NCBI GenBank assembly: GCA_937903135.1
Contig: CALDAH010000001.1
Span: forward strand, 1 to 52,000
Length of the DNA stretch: 52,000 nucleotides
Direction: 5' to 3'
Source: an uncultured Alphaproteobacteria bacterium
Lineage (GTDB): Bacteria > Pseudomonadota > Alphaproteobacteria > Rs-D84
This document shows positions 24,064 to 31,055 of this stretch, piece by piece (within the stretch, counting starts at the first letter, position 1; the number at the start of each line of letters is the position of its first letter). The notes beneath the pieces were generated by a model, which had not been told where the DNA came from, searched no databases, and saw nothing but the letters and a program-made list of their open reading frames with translations. The position numbers and the translations under genes were made by a program.

Positions 24064-25569
24064 ATGAAAGCAGTAATACTTGCCCGGGTATCATCGCGGG
24101 AACAAGAAAATGGGATGTCCATTGATGCCCAGCTAGATAATCTGAACAAATATATCCAGCGCAATGGGCTAACACTGCTGGAAACCTTTCAAATAACCGA
24201 AAGCTCAACGCGTGGCGACCGTAAAAAGTTCGTTGAAATGCTGAACTTTGTTAAAGCTCAGCGCGAAAAAATCGCCATTGTTGCGGATTGTATTGACCGC
24301 GTCCAGCGCAGTTTTAAGGAATCTGTTGAATTAGACGAATTACGTAAAGTTGACAAGGTGGAACTGCATTTTATACGCGAAAATCTGCGCCTGCATCGGG
24401 ATTCTAGTTCAAATGAGATTGCAATGTGGGATTTAGGCGTATTTTCCGCCAAAACCTATGTCGGCAATCTGCGAGATAATGTAAAAAGAAGCATTGACTA
24501 TAACACGAAACACGGCATCTGGCAGAGTCAGGCTCCGCTGGGTTATCTAAACCGGCGGAACGACAATAATAAGCCCGTTATAGTTGTTGACCCGGAACGT
24601 TCCCATGCAATAAAACGCCTGTTTGAAGAATATGCCTCTGGCTTATATACGATAGGTGAGCTGGTTAAAAATGCCGCCGAATGGGGGCTGACAAACAAAA
24701 TCAGCGGGAAACCTATTACAAGGGCTGCGATTTTCAATATATTAAACAATCCATTTTATTATGGGATGATGAGCGTCAAAGGTGCCCTTTATCCGCATAT
24801 TTATCAACCATTGGTTGACAAATCTTTGTTTGATAAGTGTCAGGCAATAATGAATAGCAAGAACCGCACCAGATTTAAATATGCAGAAAAGCCGTATGCT
24901 TTTCGCGGCCTGATAAAATGTGCCGATTGTGGTTGTGCGATTACCAGCGACACAAAGACAAAGCCCAGCGGAAAAACCTATACATACCTATCTTGTTCAC
25001 ATTTTAAGGGGAATTGCACACAACCGGCAGTAAATGAAGATGTATTATTACAACAGATTCAGGACGAGGTATTAAAAAAGCTATCCTTTCCGCGCGATAT
25101 TATGCAGGAGGTGGCAAAGTGCCTGACAAATATATCACAAGCGGAAAATGCCTATGCGCTGGCAGAGATAGACAATCTGCGTAAAAAGCAAGATGCTCTA
25201 AAGTCCAAAAGAAGCCGCCTGTTGGATTTCTTACTGGCGGGCAGTATTACGCAGGAAGAATACGCAGATAAAAAGAATGATATAGAGAAAGAGCTTTATA
25301 ATGTGGGCGTGCGTCTGGAAGCACATTCCAAGGCAGATGACGAATTTATAACGACGGTGGAATCCCTGCTTGCCGTGACATCGCACGCGTCGGAATTATT
25401 CCAGAGTTCGAAAGTGGAACAAAAACGTCAGATTATAAATCTGCTACTTTCGAACTGCGAATTGAAAGATAAAAAGCTAGTATATTCAATAAGAAAACCG
25501 TTCAATATCCTGATGGATTTGAACGGTCGTAAAGCTTGGTTGGGGCAGCTGGATTCGAACCAACACTGA
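24064..25569 (+). CDS. Large serine recombinase (site-specific integrase/resolvase family)
   Basis: 501 residues. Resolvase-type catalytic domain at the N-terminus with nucleophile S10 in ARVSS and the supporting DRVQR (78-82); recombinase domain (about 165-270, GYLNRR to NILNNPFYYG); zinc ribbon (CADCG, later C-S-H and C); then a leucine- and lysine-rich coiled coil (about 340-420). These are the parts of serine integrases that move phages and integrative elements. The last codons (WLGQLDSNQH) are the antisense of the tRNA-Gln 3' half, so the reading frame ends within the tRNA gene. It faces away from the 1259-residue gene. Confidence 0.9.
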   Translation: MKAVILARVSSREQENGMSIDAQLDNLNKYIQRNGLTLLETFQITESSTRGDRKKFVEMLNFVKAQREKIAIVADCIDRVQRSFKESVELDELRKVDKVELHFIRENLRLHRDSSSNEIAMWDLGVFSAKTYVGNLRDNVKRSIDYNTKHGIWQSQAPLGYLNRRNDNNKPVIVVDPERSHAIKRLFEEYASGLYTIGELVKNAAEWGLTNKISGKPITRAAIFNILNNPFYYGMMSVKGALYPHIYQPLVDKSLFDKCQAIMNSKNRTRFKYAEKPYAFRGLIKCADCGCAITSDTKTKPSGKTYTYLSCSHFKGNCTQPAVNEDVLLQQIQDEVLKKLSFPRDIMQEVAKCLTNISQAENAYALAEIDNLRKKQDALKSKRSRLLDFLLAGSITQEEYADKKNDIEKELYNVGVRLEAHSKADDEFITTVESLLAVTSHASELFQSSKVEQKRQIINLLLSNCELKDKKLVYSIRKPFNILMDLNGRKAWLGQLDSNQH

Positions 25570-25610
25570 CGGAGTCAGAGTCCGGAGTTCTACCGTTAAA
25601 CTATGCCCCA
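25537..25610 (-). tRNA. tRNA-Gln (anticodon CTG)
   Basis: Acceptor TGGGGCA/TGCCCCA, D arm GTTT/GAAC, anticodon loop CTCTGAC with CTG at 34-36, T arm GTTGG/CCAGC with TTCGAAT, and an encoded CCA. The anticodon stem has four good pairs and a C-T mismatch at 27-43. Its 3' half overlaps the end of the recombinase gene. Confidence 0.92.
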
Positions 25611-25651
25611 ATAACATGCCGATATAAAATTATCAGCGCTAATGTTGTCAT

Positions 25652-25679
25652 ATTATACACATGAAAAATATCTTTTCAA
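25652..25679 (-). promoter_or_regulatory. tRNA-Gln promoter
   Basis: Minus strand -35 TTGAAA (25679-25674), 16-base spacer, -10 TATAAT (25657-25652), about 40 bases before the tRNA. The remaining bases to 25796 are AT-rich with nothing recognised. Confidence 0.55.
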
Positions 25680-25796
25680 GTTTAAACTTTAATAAACATA
25701 TGTTTATATATGCCGATATAGGAAAATGGAATTTATTGAAAAAATCAATTGTTTCGCAAAAATATAATAATTTATTATTTTCGCTGTTATTTTTCC

Positions 25797-25824
25797 TTGC
25801 ATTCTGAATAAATTGATATAAAAT
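25797..25824 (+). promoter_or_regulatory. tRNA-Arg promoter
   Basis: -35 TTGCAT (25797-25802), 16-base spacer, -10 TAAAAT (25819-25824), tRNA begins at 25836. Confidence 0.6.
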
Positions 25825-25835
25825 ACAAAATCGTT

Positions 25836-25912
25836 GCACCCATGGCTCAATTGGATAGAGCATCTGACTACGGATCAGAAGGTTGAGGGTTCGAATCCTT
25901 CTGGGTGCGCCA
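25836..25912 (+). tRNA. tRNA-Arg (anticodon ACG)
   Basis: Acceptor GCACCCA/TGGGTGC, anticodon stem TCTGA/TCAGA with loop CTACGGA (ACG, expected to be deaminated to ICG), T arm with GGTTCGAATCC, discriminator G, encoded CCA. All arms pair well. Confidence 0.95.
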
Positions 25913-25923
25913 CTATAAAGATA

Positions 25924-25957
25924 ACGCCGCCTGTTCCCATAGGGCGGTGTTTTTTTA
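25924..25957 (+). terminator. Terminator of tRNA-Arg
   Basis: CGCCGCC pairs with GGCGGTG, followed by seven T. Confidence 0.8.
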
Positions 25958-25971
25958 ATAATAACAATCAG

Positions 25972-26229
25972 TTATCTTGGTTCGGAAGTTTTAGAAATAA
26001 AATCTGTACGAAAACTATCTTCCGAACTCTTATTTTTCATACAATTCTCATAAACGATTAAATTCTTCGGAAAACTTTTTTTTAGCCCAGTGATTTCATA
26101 GATTTGTCTTATCGCATCAGAATCTTTTTGTGCAACTATTATATATAACTCGTTGTCTTTTTCTTTGCCAATTAGAAGCAAATCCCTTTCTTGCATTGCC
26201 AGACTAACGTTTGTCTTTTGATAATACAA
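25972..26229 (-). CDS. Small protein downstream of cytosine methyltransferase, possibly a truncated restriction endonuclease
   Basis: 85 residues beginning nine bases after the methyltransferase stop, hence co-transcribed. The middle (QERDLLLIGKEKDNELYIIV, then KDSDAIRQIYEITGL) resembles the N-terminal part of some type II endonucleases of the EcoRII group, where a run of A/Q-E-R-D-x-L-I-I is followed by S-x-x-x-x-Q-x-x-x-x-F-G-L. If so, the catalytic part is absent and the gene is cut off near the tRNA-Arg terminator. It may instead be a complete small protein of unknown role. No catalytic residue can be named. Confidence 0.45.
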   Translation of the reverse strand: MYYQKTNVSLAMQERDLLLIGKEKDNELYIIVAQKDSDAIRQIYEITGLKKSFPKNLIVYENCMKNKSSEDSFRTDFISKTSEPR

Positions 26230-26238
26230 TTTATAAAC

Positions 26239-27123
26239 CTATGCTGGAAATTTTTGCAAGTGTCGTATTACATTTTCTGCAACCATTTTAACGCATTCTG
26301 GGATTATTCCATTGTCAAGCTGTTTTTGTTGCTGTTTTTCTGGCACGGGCATTTTAAAACAGGGGGGGATGCCCATTATTTTTTTTGCTTCGTTAATTGT
26401 TATCGTTCTGGGGCTGCCGTCAACCATGTAAGTTGCAAAATTATAATCTTGCCCATATTTTTTATCCCAACGCATAGTCATTAAAGTTCGAGAAATATCA
26501 CGATCACATTCAACGCAATTAAATACTTCGCATAAGGTAAATTTTAAAGGTACGGGGTCGGGAAATTTGAAAAGATTTGACCCACATTCGTCATTATGGA
26601 AACCGACCATAAACAAACGTTGTCGAATTTGCGGAATACCACAATCCGATCCCTTTATCACTTTATAATGGAAAGAATATCCAGCGTTGCGGAATAAATC
26701 GTGAATCACACGAAAACTGCGACCTTTTTCGGCAGTCAATAAACCTTTTACATTTTCTAATATAAATGCGCGCGGTTGTTTGCCCTTGATTATATCAAGC
26801 ACATAAAAGAACATATTGCCTTTGTCATCACGCAAATCCCGCAAACCTTGTCTTTGTCCCGCCAGCGAAAAAGACTGGCACGGCGGACTGCCAACCAAAA
26901 TATCAAAGTCTGGTATATCTGCCGGATTTAGTTTACGAATGTCAGTCGGGTAATTATCGTTTGTTACGCAAGGCAGGTGTGAAAAATTGGCTAAAAATGT
27001 TGCACGGGCATATTTATCTATTTCACAAGATAATACGTTTTCCATTGGCAAATCGGTTAGTCCTAATTCCCAGCCACCAATTCCCGAAAACAAGTTTATA
27101 TATTTATATTTTTTTTCAGGCAT
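26239..27123 (-). CDS. DNA (cytosine-5) methyltransferase
   Basis: 294 residues. Motif I NLFSGIGGWELG (10-21), catalytic PCQ (C82) in GSPPCQSFS, ENV (123-125), QIRQR (165-169) and a C-terminal motif X region near ECVKMVAENV. The target recognition stretch (about 180-255) is short. Transfers methyl from S-adenosylmethionine to C5 of cytosine in an unknown site. AAGGA upstream of the ATG. Together with the small gene behind it this looks like a type II restriction-modification locus, intact for modification only. Palindrome and promoter lie upstream. Confidence 0.93.
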   Translation of the reverse strand: MPEKKYKYINLFSGIGGWELGLTDLPMENVLSCEIDKYARATFLANFSHLPCVTNDNYPTDIRKLNPADIPDFDILVGSPPCQSFSLAGQRQGLRDLRDDKGNMFFYVLDIIKGKQPRAFILENVKGLLTAEKGRSFRVIHDLFRNAGYSFHYKVIKGSDCGIPQIRQRLFMVGFHNDECGSNLFKFPDPVPLKFTLCEVFNCVECDRDISRTLMTMRWDKKYGQDYNFATYMVDGSPRTITINEAKKIMGIPPCFKMPVPEKQQQKQLDNGIIPECVKMVAENVIRHLQKFPA

Positions 27124-27171
27124 ATGTTTTCCTTATATAAAAAAGCCCCCGCACAAAGGCCAGGGCAAATA

Positions 27172-27240
27172 AAAAAAGACGAACCTTATATAAGGTTCGC
27201 CGATTAAATTAATTATATCAGAAAATCGGTAAAAAATCAA
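27172..27240 (-). promoter_or_regulatory. Methyltransferase promoter with palindromic attenuator or operator
   Basis: Minus strand -35 TTGATT (27240-27235), 17-base spacer, -10 TATAAT (27217-27212), start near 27205. Right behind it lies a perfect 20-base palindrome (27180-27199, CGAACCTTAT and its mirror) and then seven U (27178-27172). In RNA this is an early terminator; as DNA it is an ideal dimer site. Either would restrain methyltransferase expression. Confidence 0.55.
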
Positions 27241-27286
27241 CAAATTTCAAAATGTCATCCCTATAATCGCGGGATGCGCGCCCGAT

Positions 27287-27306
27287 AAAAAAATGCCCGC
27301 GGGCAT
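27287..27306 (-). terminator. Terminator of the secreted protein gene at 27320
   Basis: Minus strand ATGCCCG/CGGGCAT, self-complementary, followed by a U run (27293-27287). Confidence 0.65.
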
Positions 27307-27319
27307 GCGGGCGATATGA

Positions 27320-28021
27320 TTATTTTGTAAAATATTTATCATGCTGGGCCGATGACGCCTGATGCATTGTGTCAAATATTGCATCTGCGGCGCGCTGGTC
27401 GGCGGGGACATTTGTCGCGGTGGTTTCATAGTTCGCACCGTTAAGGACAATTAGCCGGGCAGGTAGCAATCCCGCCGCATCACATTCAATATAATACTGG
27501 GCCGTATCATAATATTTACCATAGCAGCGTTGATTTAAAACTGCGATATATCCATTATCGGCCAATTCCGTGCAGCTGGGGTTTGCGCTGAATGATATTT
27601 CGCCATTTGGCAATACTTCGTCAACATTATCCAGTACGCCGTTACACCATACGTTTACAAATTTCCCGTCCACGGATGCCATTGATCCGTTATTGATTGT
27701 TTTTCGCACGCCAAAGCAGTCGCCGTTAAGAACGTTCGTATCAAAATCTTGTTTAATGCCTGTCCCGCGTGCAATTTCGCCGCGTTCCATTGCAACAGGG
27801 CTGTCATTTTGGGCAATCGTCGCCTCGGGACAAATCATTTTCTGACCCCAGCAATTACTGCCGACGTCCCACATGCTGCTGTCATAGCCTGCACCCATGC
27901 TGGGATAGCAGTTTGATGGACTGACCCTGCAAACGGTCGGTTGTTCCCACCATGGTATCGCGGCCATAGATGCCCCGGCCGATATTGATAATATTAAAGA
28001 AACAATTAGCAGATTTTTCAT
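27320..28021 (-). CDS. Hypothetical secreted protein
   Basis: 233 residues with a clear signal peptide (MKNLLIVSLILSISAGASMA). The mature part begins IPWWEQPTVCRVSPSNCYPS and has eight to ten cysteines in spaced positions (CYPS, CWGQKMICPEA, CFG, CNG, CTE, CYGKYYD, CDAAG). No known domain. It lies 68 bases after the gene at 28090 on the same strand and could be its operon partner. A disulfide-bonded envelope protein of this lineage is likely. Confidence 0.7.
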   Translation of the reverse strand: MKNLLIVSLILSISAGASMAAIPWWEQPTVCRVSPSNCYPSMGAGYDSSMWDVGSNCWGQKMICPEATIAQNDSPVAMERGEIARGTGIKQDFDTNVLNGDCFGVRKTINNGSMASVDGKFVNVWCNGVLDNVDEVLPNGEISFSANPSCTELADNGYIAVLNQRCYGKYYDTAQYYIECDAAGLLPARLIVLNGANYETTATNVPADQRAADAIFDTMHQASSAQHDKYFTK

Positions 28022-28089
28022 TATATTTACTCTCTGTTCTTATATTCTACCAAATTTTTGTTTTACCCGCAAGGTTGCAGTTCTGCAAA

Positions 28090-30552
28090 TTATTGCGAGA
28101 CTGTTGATATAGTTTCTTCGTTCGCGCAATAACCCCAATGAGTATTTGCACCCGTTTCATCATAGAATCTTTGATGCAGCTTATGCCCGGTTACGTCGTG
28201 AATGTTATCCGCCCCGTCACTGCGTGTGGTTGTGTTTACAACCGTGTCGCGCCATGGGGTATCAACCCATACACCGCCGAGACGTTCGCATTCGGCCGCC
28301 AATGATTTTGCCATATCTATTCTTATTTCGTCCATAACAACATTTACATCCTGTAATACCGTCGCGGGCAGCGTTCCGGTGGACTGGGACGGACGAACAC
28401 ATGTTTGCAGCGCATAGCGTACCATTTTCTGATACAGACTGCCGATATAGTTCGTACCACAGTCAACAGCATTATTATCGTCCCCGGTATCGGTTTCAAT
28501 TGGTGATGTTGTCCCGCCCGGGCATGTATAATTTTCCGGACACGCCAGGCAGCGATTGCCAGCCTTTGGATTGGGATCGGCAACGCCGTTTGCATCGGTC
28601 ATGTAATAGCCGACCTCGCAGCTGGTATATTTTTTATATGTATAACATACGTATCCCTGGCCGGTCGGTTGTGGCGGGACGGGTGATACCGGCAGCTGTC
28701 CCCCTGTGCCGGATGTATTTGACCATAGTAATTGGTTACACGCGGTAATGCTGGCGTATATCTGATCGCCCGGGGCATATACGCGACATCCGTACGGGTA
28801 TGCATGCAGGCTGTCGTTACTGGGGACGGCGCACATATCACGTGCATAGTCCTGTAATGTAACGCGGCATTCTTTGGCGATTTTTTGATCGGTTATATTA
28901 CGCATTGCAATTAATAGCTCGTTTAAACCGTCCGTGCCACCGCCGTATAAATTACTGCACGCGTCCAGTTTTTCACGACACATCTGTTCAGATAACTCCA
29001 GCCGAGATCCGAGTAATAATTGTTCCTTGATATTACTAAAGTCTTTAAGCGATGCGCTTTGTTCGTCATAACATTTATTAACGACATCCAGGCATTCATT
29101 TTTTACATCGCGGATACGTTTCTGTTGCCCTTGGTAAATTTCCTTGATCGCCTGGCGCATAAATTCATCCCATACGTCGTTTGCTAAATCACGGCATGTT
29201 TCCAGGCCGCGTTCGGCATATTGCCGTTTGCGATTAAGTTCGGATACTATCATCCGGTTACTGGGGTTTGTTAAAATATCCCCCGATAATGATATCTGGG
29301 TTTCAAGTTGGTAAAAATCCGCCGTATAAATCGGTTCGCCTTTGTCACGGCTTAGATATTTACCGGATATATCCAGGCAGTGTACAAAATCTTTGCCGCA
29401 TGCCGTATCGGCGGTAATGTCAGTTCTAACCTGGGCAATACAGTCGTTAATCGCCGTAGAGTTATGCGCATTATAGTTATCCAGACGGGCCAGATTCATT
29501 TCCCGTTCGGTTTCACGAATTGCACTGTCTGCGGCATTTTTTTTCTTGTTCAATGCCGTGATTAATGTCGTACAGTCGTTTTCAATATACATCCCATATG
29601 CCGATACAACCATATTCAGTGTCGCCGAATTAGCACAGGTATCACGAACCAGTTCACTGCATTGGGCATGAACCGCATTATATAACGCATCACCCGTTAG
29701 ATTTGCAATATTCGCACCGGATGTTAAATCGGTTGTGGCCCATATCGCGTTTATATCGCCGGCAATATCCAGTGTCCCGGCCGTTGAGAGAGATTTATTC
29801 TTAGTCCCGGCCAAAACCTCGCTAATGCCAGATAGTTGCTTGGCCGCGCTGGATGTATCCCGGCTGCTGGCGGCGGCGTTTTCGCCATCTGTTCCGGTCA
29901 GCATCGCCTTAACCTCGGCGGATGTTTTTGGGATTACATCTATGTTTAAATCAACAAAATCCTGCAGCTGACTGGCCGTCTGGCCCAGTTGACGTTCGCG
30001 TGATTGAATATCGGATAAACGTGATGAGCATACGCAGCGACGGTACGAGTCATTTTGCGTCGCACAGAATTGATCCATGCACGTAAAATACGCATCGCGA
30101 CATGCGTTATATCCCGTTCCAAATGTGTTTGAATTTGCAGCCGTTGCGATAATATTTGTCGCCGCCCGGGCCGCGGTTGCGGCGCGTGCCGGCATGGTAA
30201 CTGTTTTACGTCCCGTGGTCGCGGCCCGCGCTGTGTTTGCTGCCGATGATGCGGTTGTGGCCGTGCGCTGGGGGGCGGCGACCCGTGCGGTTGTGGCGGC
30301 CCGTGCCGGGTATGTTGTGGTCGCGTTCCGCGCGGTTGTGGCGGTGCGCGTAATGGTATTGCCATTACTGCGCTGATTAGTTGTTTTTTGAACAGAATTC
30401 GTAACCCCGGCCGTTGACTGCTGCCCGCGATTTGTTCGCGATGACGCAGAACCTGTGGCGGCGCGTGCCGGCGATGTCGCATCACGAACCGCGGCATCGG
30501 CAACACCGATCCCGACGCAGAGCACGGAAATGATGGTTAAAATCTTCCTCAT
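28090..30552 (-). CDS. Large secreted cysteine-rich protein (paralogue 1 of 3)
   Basis: 820 residues: signal peptide (residues 1-20), a long low-complexity region of Ala, Thr and Arg (about 24-140, with PARAAT/ARAAT repeats), then the shared core: CRDAYFTCMDQFC with CVCS (about 152-175), a coiled region, CIAQVRTDITADTACGKDFVHC, and a second cysteine set. The C-terminal part has GYYMTDANG with CLACPENYTCPGG, a cysteine-pair repeat like those of the small cysteine-rich proteins. The same cysteine order recurs in the proteins at 31056 and 33218. No known domain; probably surface or periplasmic. It ends at TVSQ without an obvious terminator. Confidence 0.75.
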   Translation of the reverse strand: MRKILTIISVLCVGIGVADAAVRDATSPARAATGSASSRTNRGQQSTAGVTNSVQKTTNQRSNGNTITRTATTARNATTTYPARAATTARVAAPQRTATTASSAANTARAATTGRKTVTMPARAATAARAATNIIATAANSNTFGTGYNACRDAYFTCMDQFCATQNDSYRRCVCSSRLSDIQSRERQLGQTASQLQDFVDLNIDVIPKTSAEVKAMLTGTDGENAAASSRDTSSAAKQLSGISEVLAGTKNKSLSTAGTLDIAGDINAIWATTDLTSGANIANLTGDALYNAVHAQCSELVRDTCANSATLNMVVSAYGMYIENDCTTLITALNKKKNAADSAIRETEREMNLARLDNYNAHNSTAINDCIAQVRTDITADTACGKDFVHCLDISGKYLSRDKGEPIYTADFYQLETQISLSGDILTNPSNRMIVSELNRKRQYAERGLETCRDLANDVWDEFMRQAIKEIYQGQQKRIRDVKNECLDVVNKCYDEQSASLKDFSNIKEQLLLGSRLELSEQMCREKLDACSNLYGGGTDGLNELLIAMRNITDQKIAKECRVTLQDYARDMCAVPSNDSLHAYPYGCRVYAPGDQIYASITACNQLLWSNTSGTGGQLPVSPVPPQPTGQGYVCYTYKKYTSCEVGYYMTDANGVADPNPKAGNRCLACPENYTCPGGTTSPIETDTGDDNNAVDCGTNYIGSLYQKMVRYALQTCVRPSQSTGTLPATVLQDVNVVMDEIRIDMAKSLAAECERLGGVWVDTPWRDTVVNTTTRSDGADNIHDVTGHKLHQRFYDETGANTHWGYCANEETISTVSQ

Positions 30553-30628
30553 CCTGGTATATTATTATAATGATATCAAAAAAGCACTTTGCGGGGCAAG
30601 GGATATTTCAACAAATTGCACCAAAAAA

Positions 30629-30658
30629 AATAAATAAAAATCCGCCATGCGGCGGATC
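30629..30658 (-). terminator. Terminator of infA
   Basis: Minus strand ATCCGCC/GGCGGAT hairpin followed by a U-rich stretch. Confidence 0.75.
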
Positions 30659-30661
30659 ATT

Positions 30662-30913
30662 TTATTGATTGTTTTGCGGATCGTTCGTCGGACGATTGCG
30701 TTCAACAAACGTTATGCGGCCCTTGTCCAGGTCGTACGGGGTCATTTCAACGCGAACTTTTTCGCCGACGTTTACCCAGATGCGCGCCTTGCGCATTTTA
30801 CCGCATACGGTTGCCAATATTTCATGCCCGTTTTCCAGTTTTACCCGGAACATAGTGTTCGGCAATTTATCCTCTACCGTGCCACTGAAAACAATTACAT
30901 CATCTTTTGCCAT
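30662..30913 (-). CDS. infA: Translation initiation factor IF-1
   Basis: 83 residues of the S1/OB fold: VIVFSGTVEDKLPNTMFRV, LENGHEILATVCGKMRKARI, GEKVRVEMTPYDLDKGRI. The family is usually about 72 residues, so this one carries a polar C-terminal tail (RPTNDPQNNQ). It occupies the ribosomal A site during initiation. A GAGGAAT stands before the ATG. Expressed alone; an infA-unrelated secreted gene follows on the same strand. Confidence 0.93.
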   Translation of the reverse strand: MAKDDVIVFSGTVEDKLPNTMFRVKLENGHEILATVCGKMRKARIWVNVGEKVRVEMTPYDLDKGRITFVERNRPTNDPQNNQ

Positions 30914-31055
30914 AAATATTCCTCAGATTATCTCTAAAAATTACTAAAAATATAATATTGCCTATATTAAAAAATTGCAAGAATATTTTTTATCTGCTTG
31001 CACGATACGTCAATGTTTGATAAAATTTGTAATAATAGTCATTAGGGGGGATTCT

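Larger units (their letters stand above)
14711..25569. mobile_element. Putative integrated accessory island
   Basis: This stretch holds no core gene. It contains a duplicated module, small coupled genes of plasmid or phage type, an ART-like gene, a large defence-like gene and, at its right edge, a large serine recombinase that runs into tRNA-Gln. The left border is a guess: I found no repeat of the tRNA end on the left side, and the island may begin further left (before 13601) or consist of several insertions. Confidence 0.35.

Noticed and set aside
23933..24208. 91-codon minus-strand frame ending directly at the start of the 1259-residue gene
   Set aside because: Most of it is antisense to the recombinase catalytic domain; only the short intergenic part remains.
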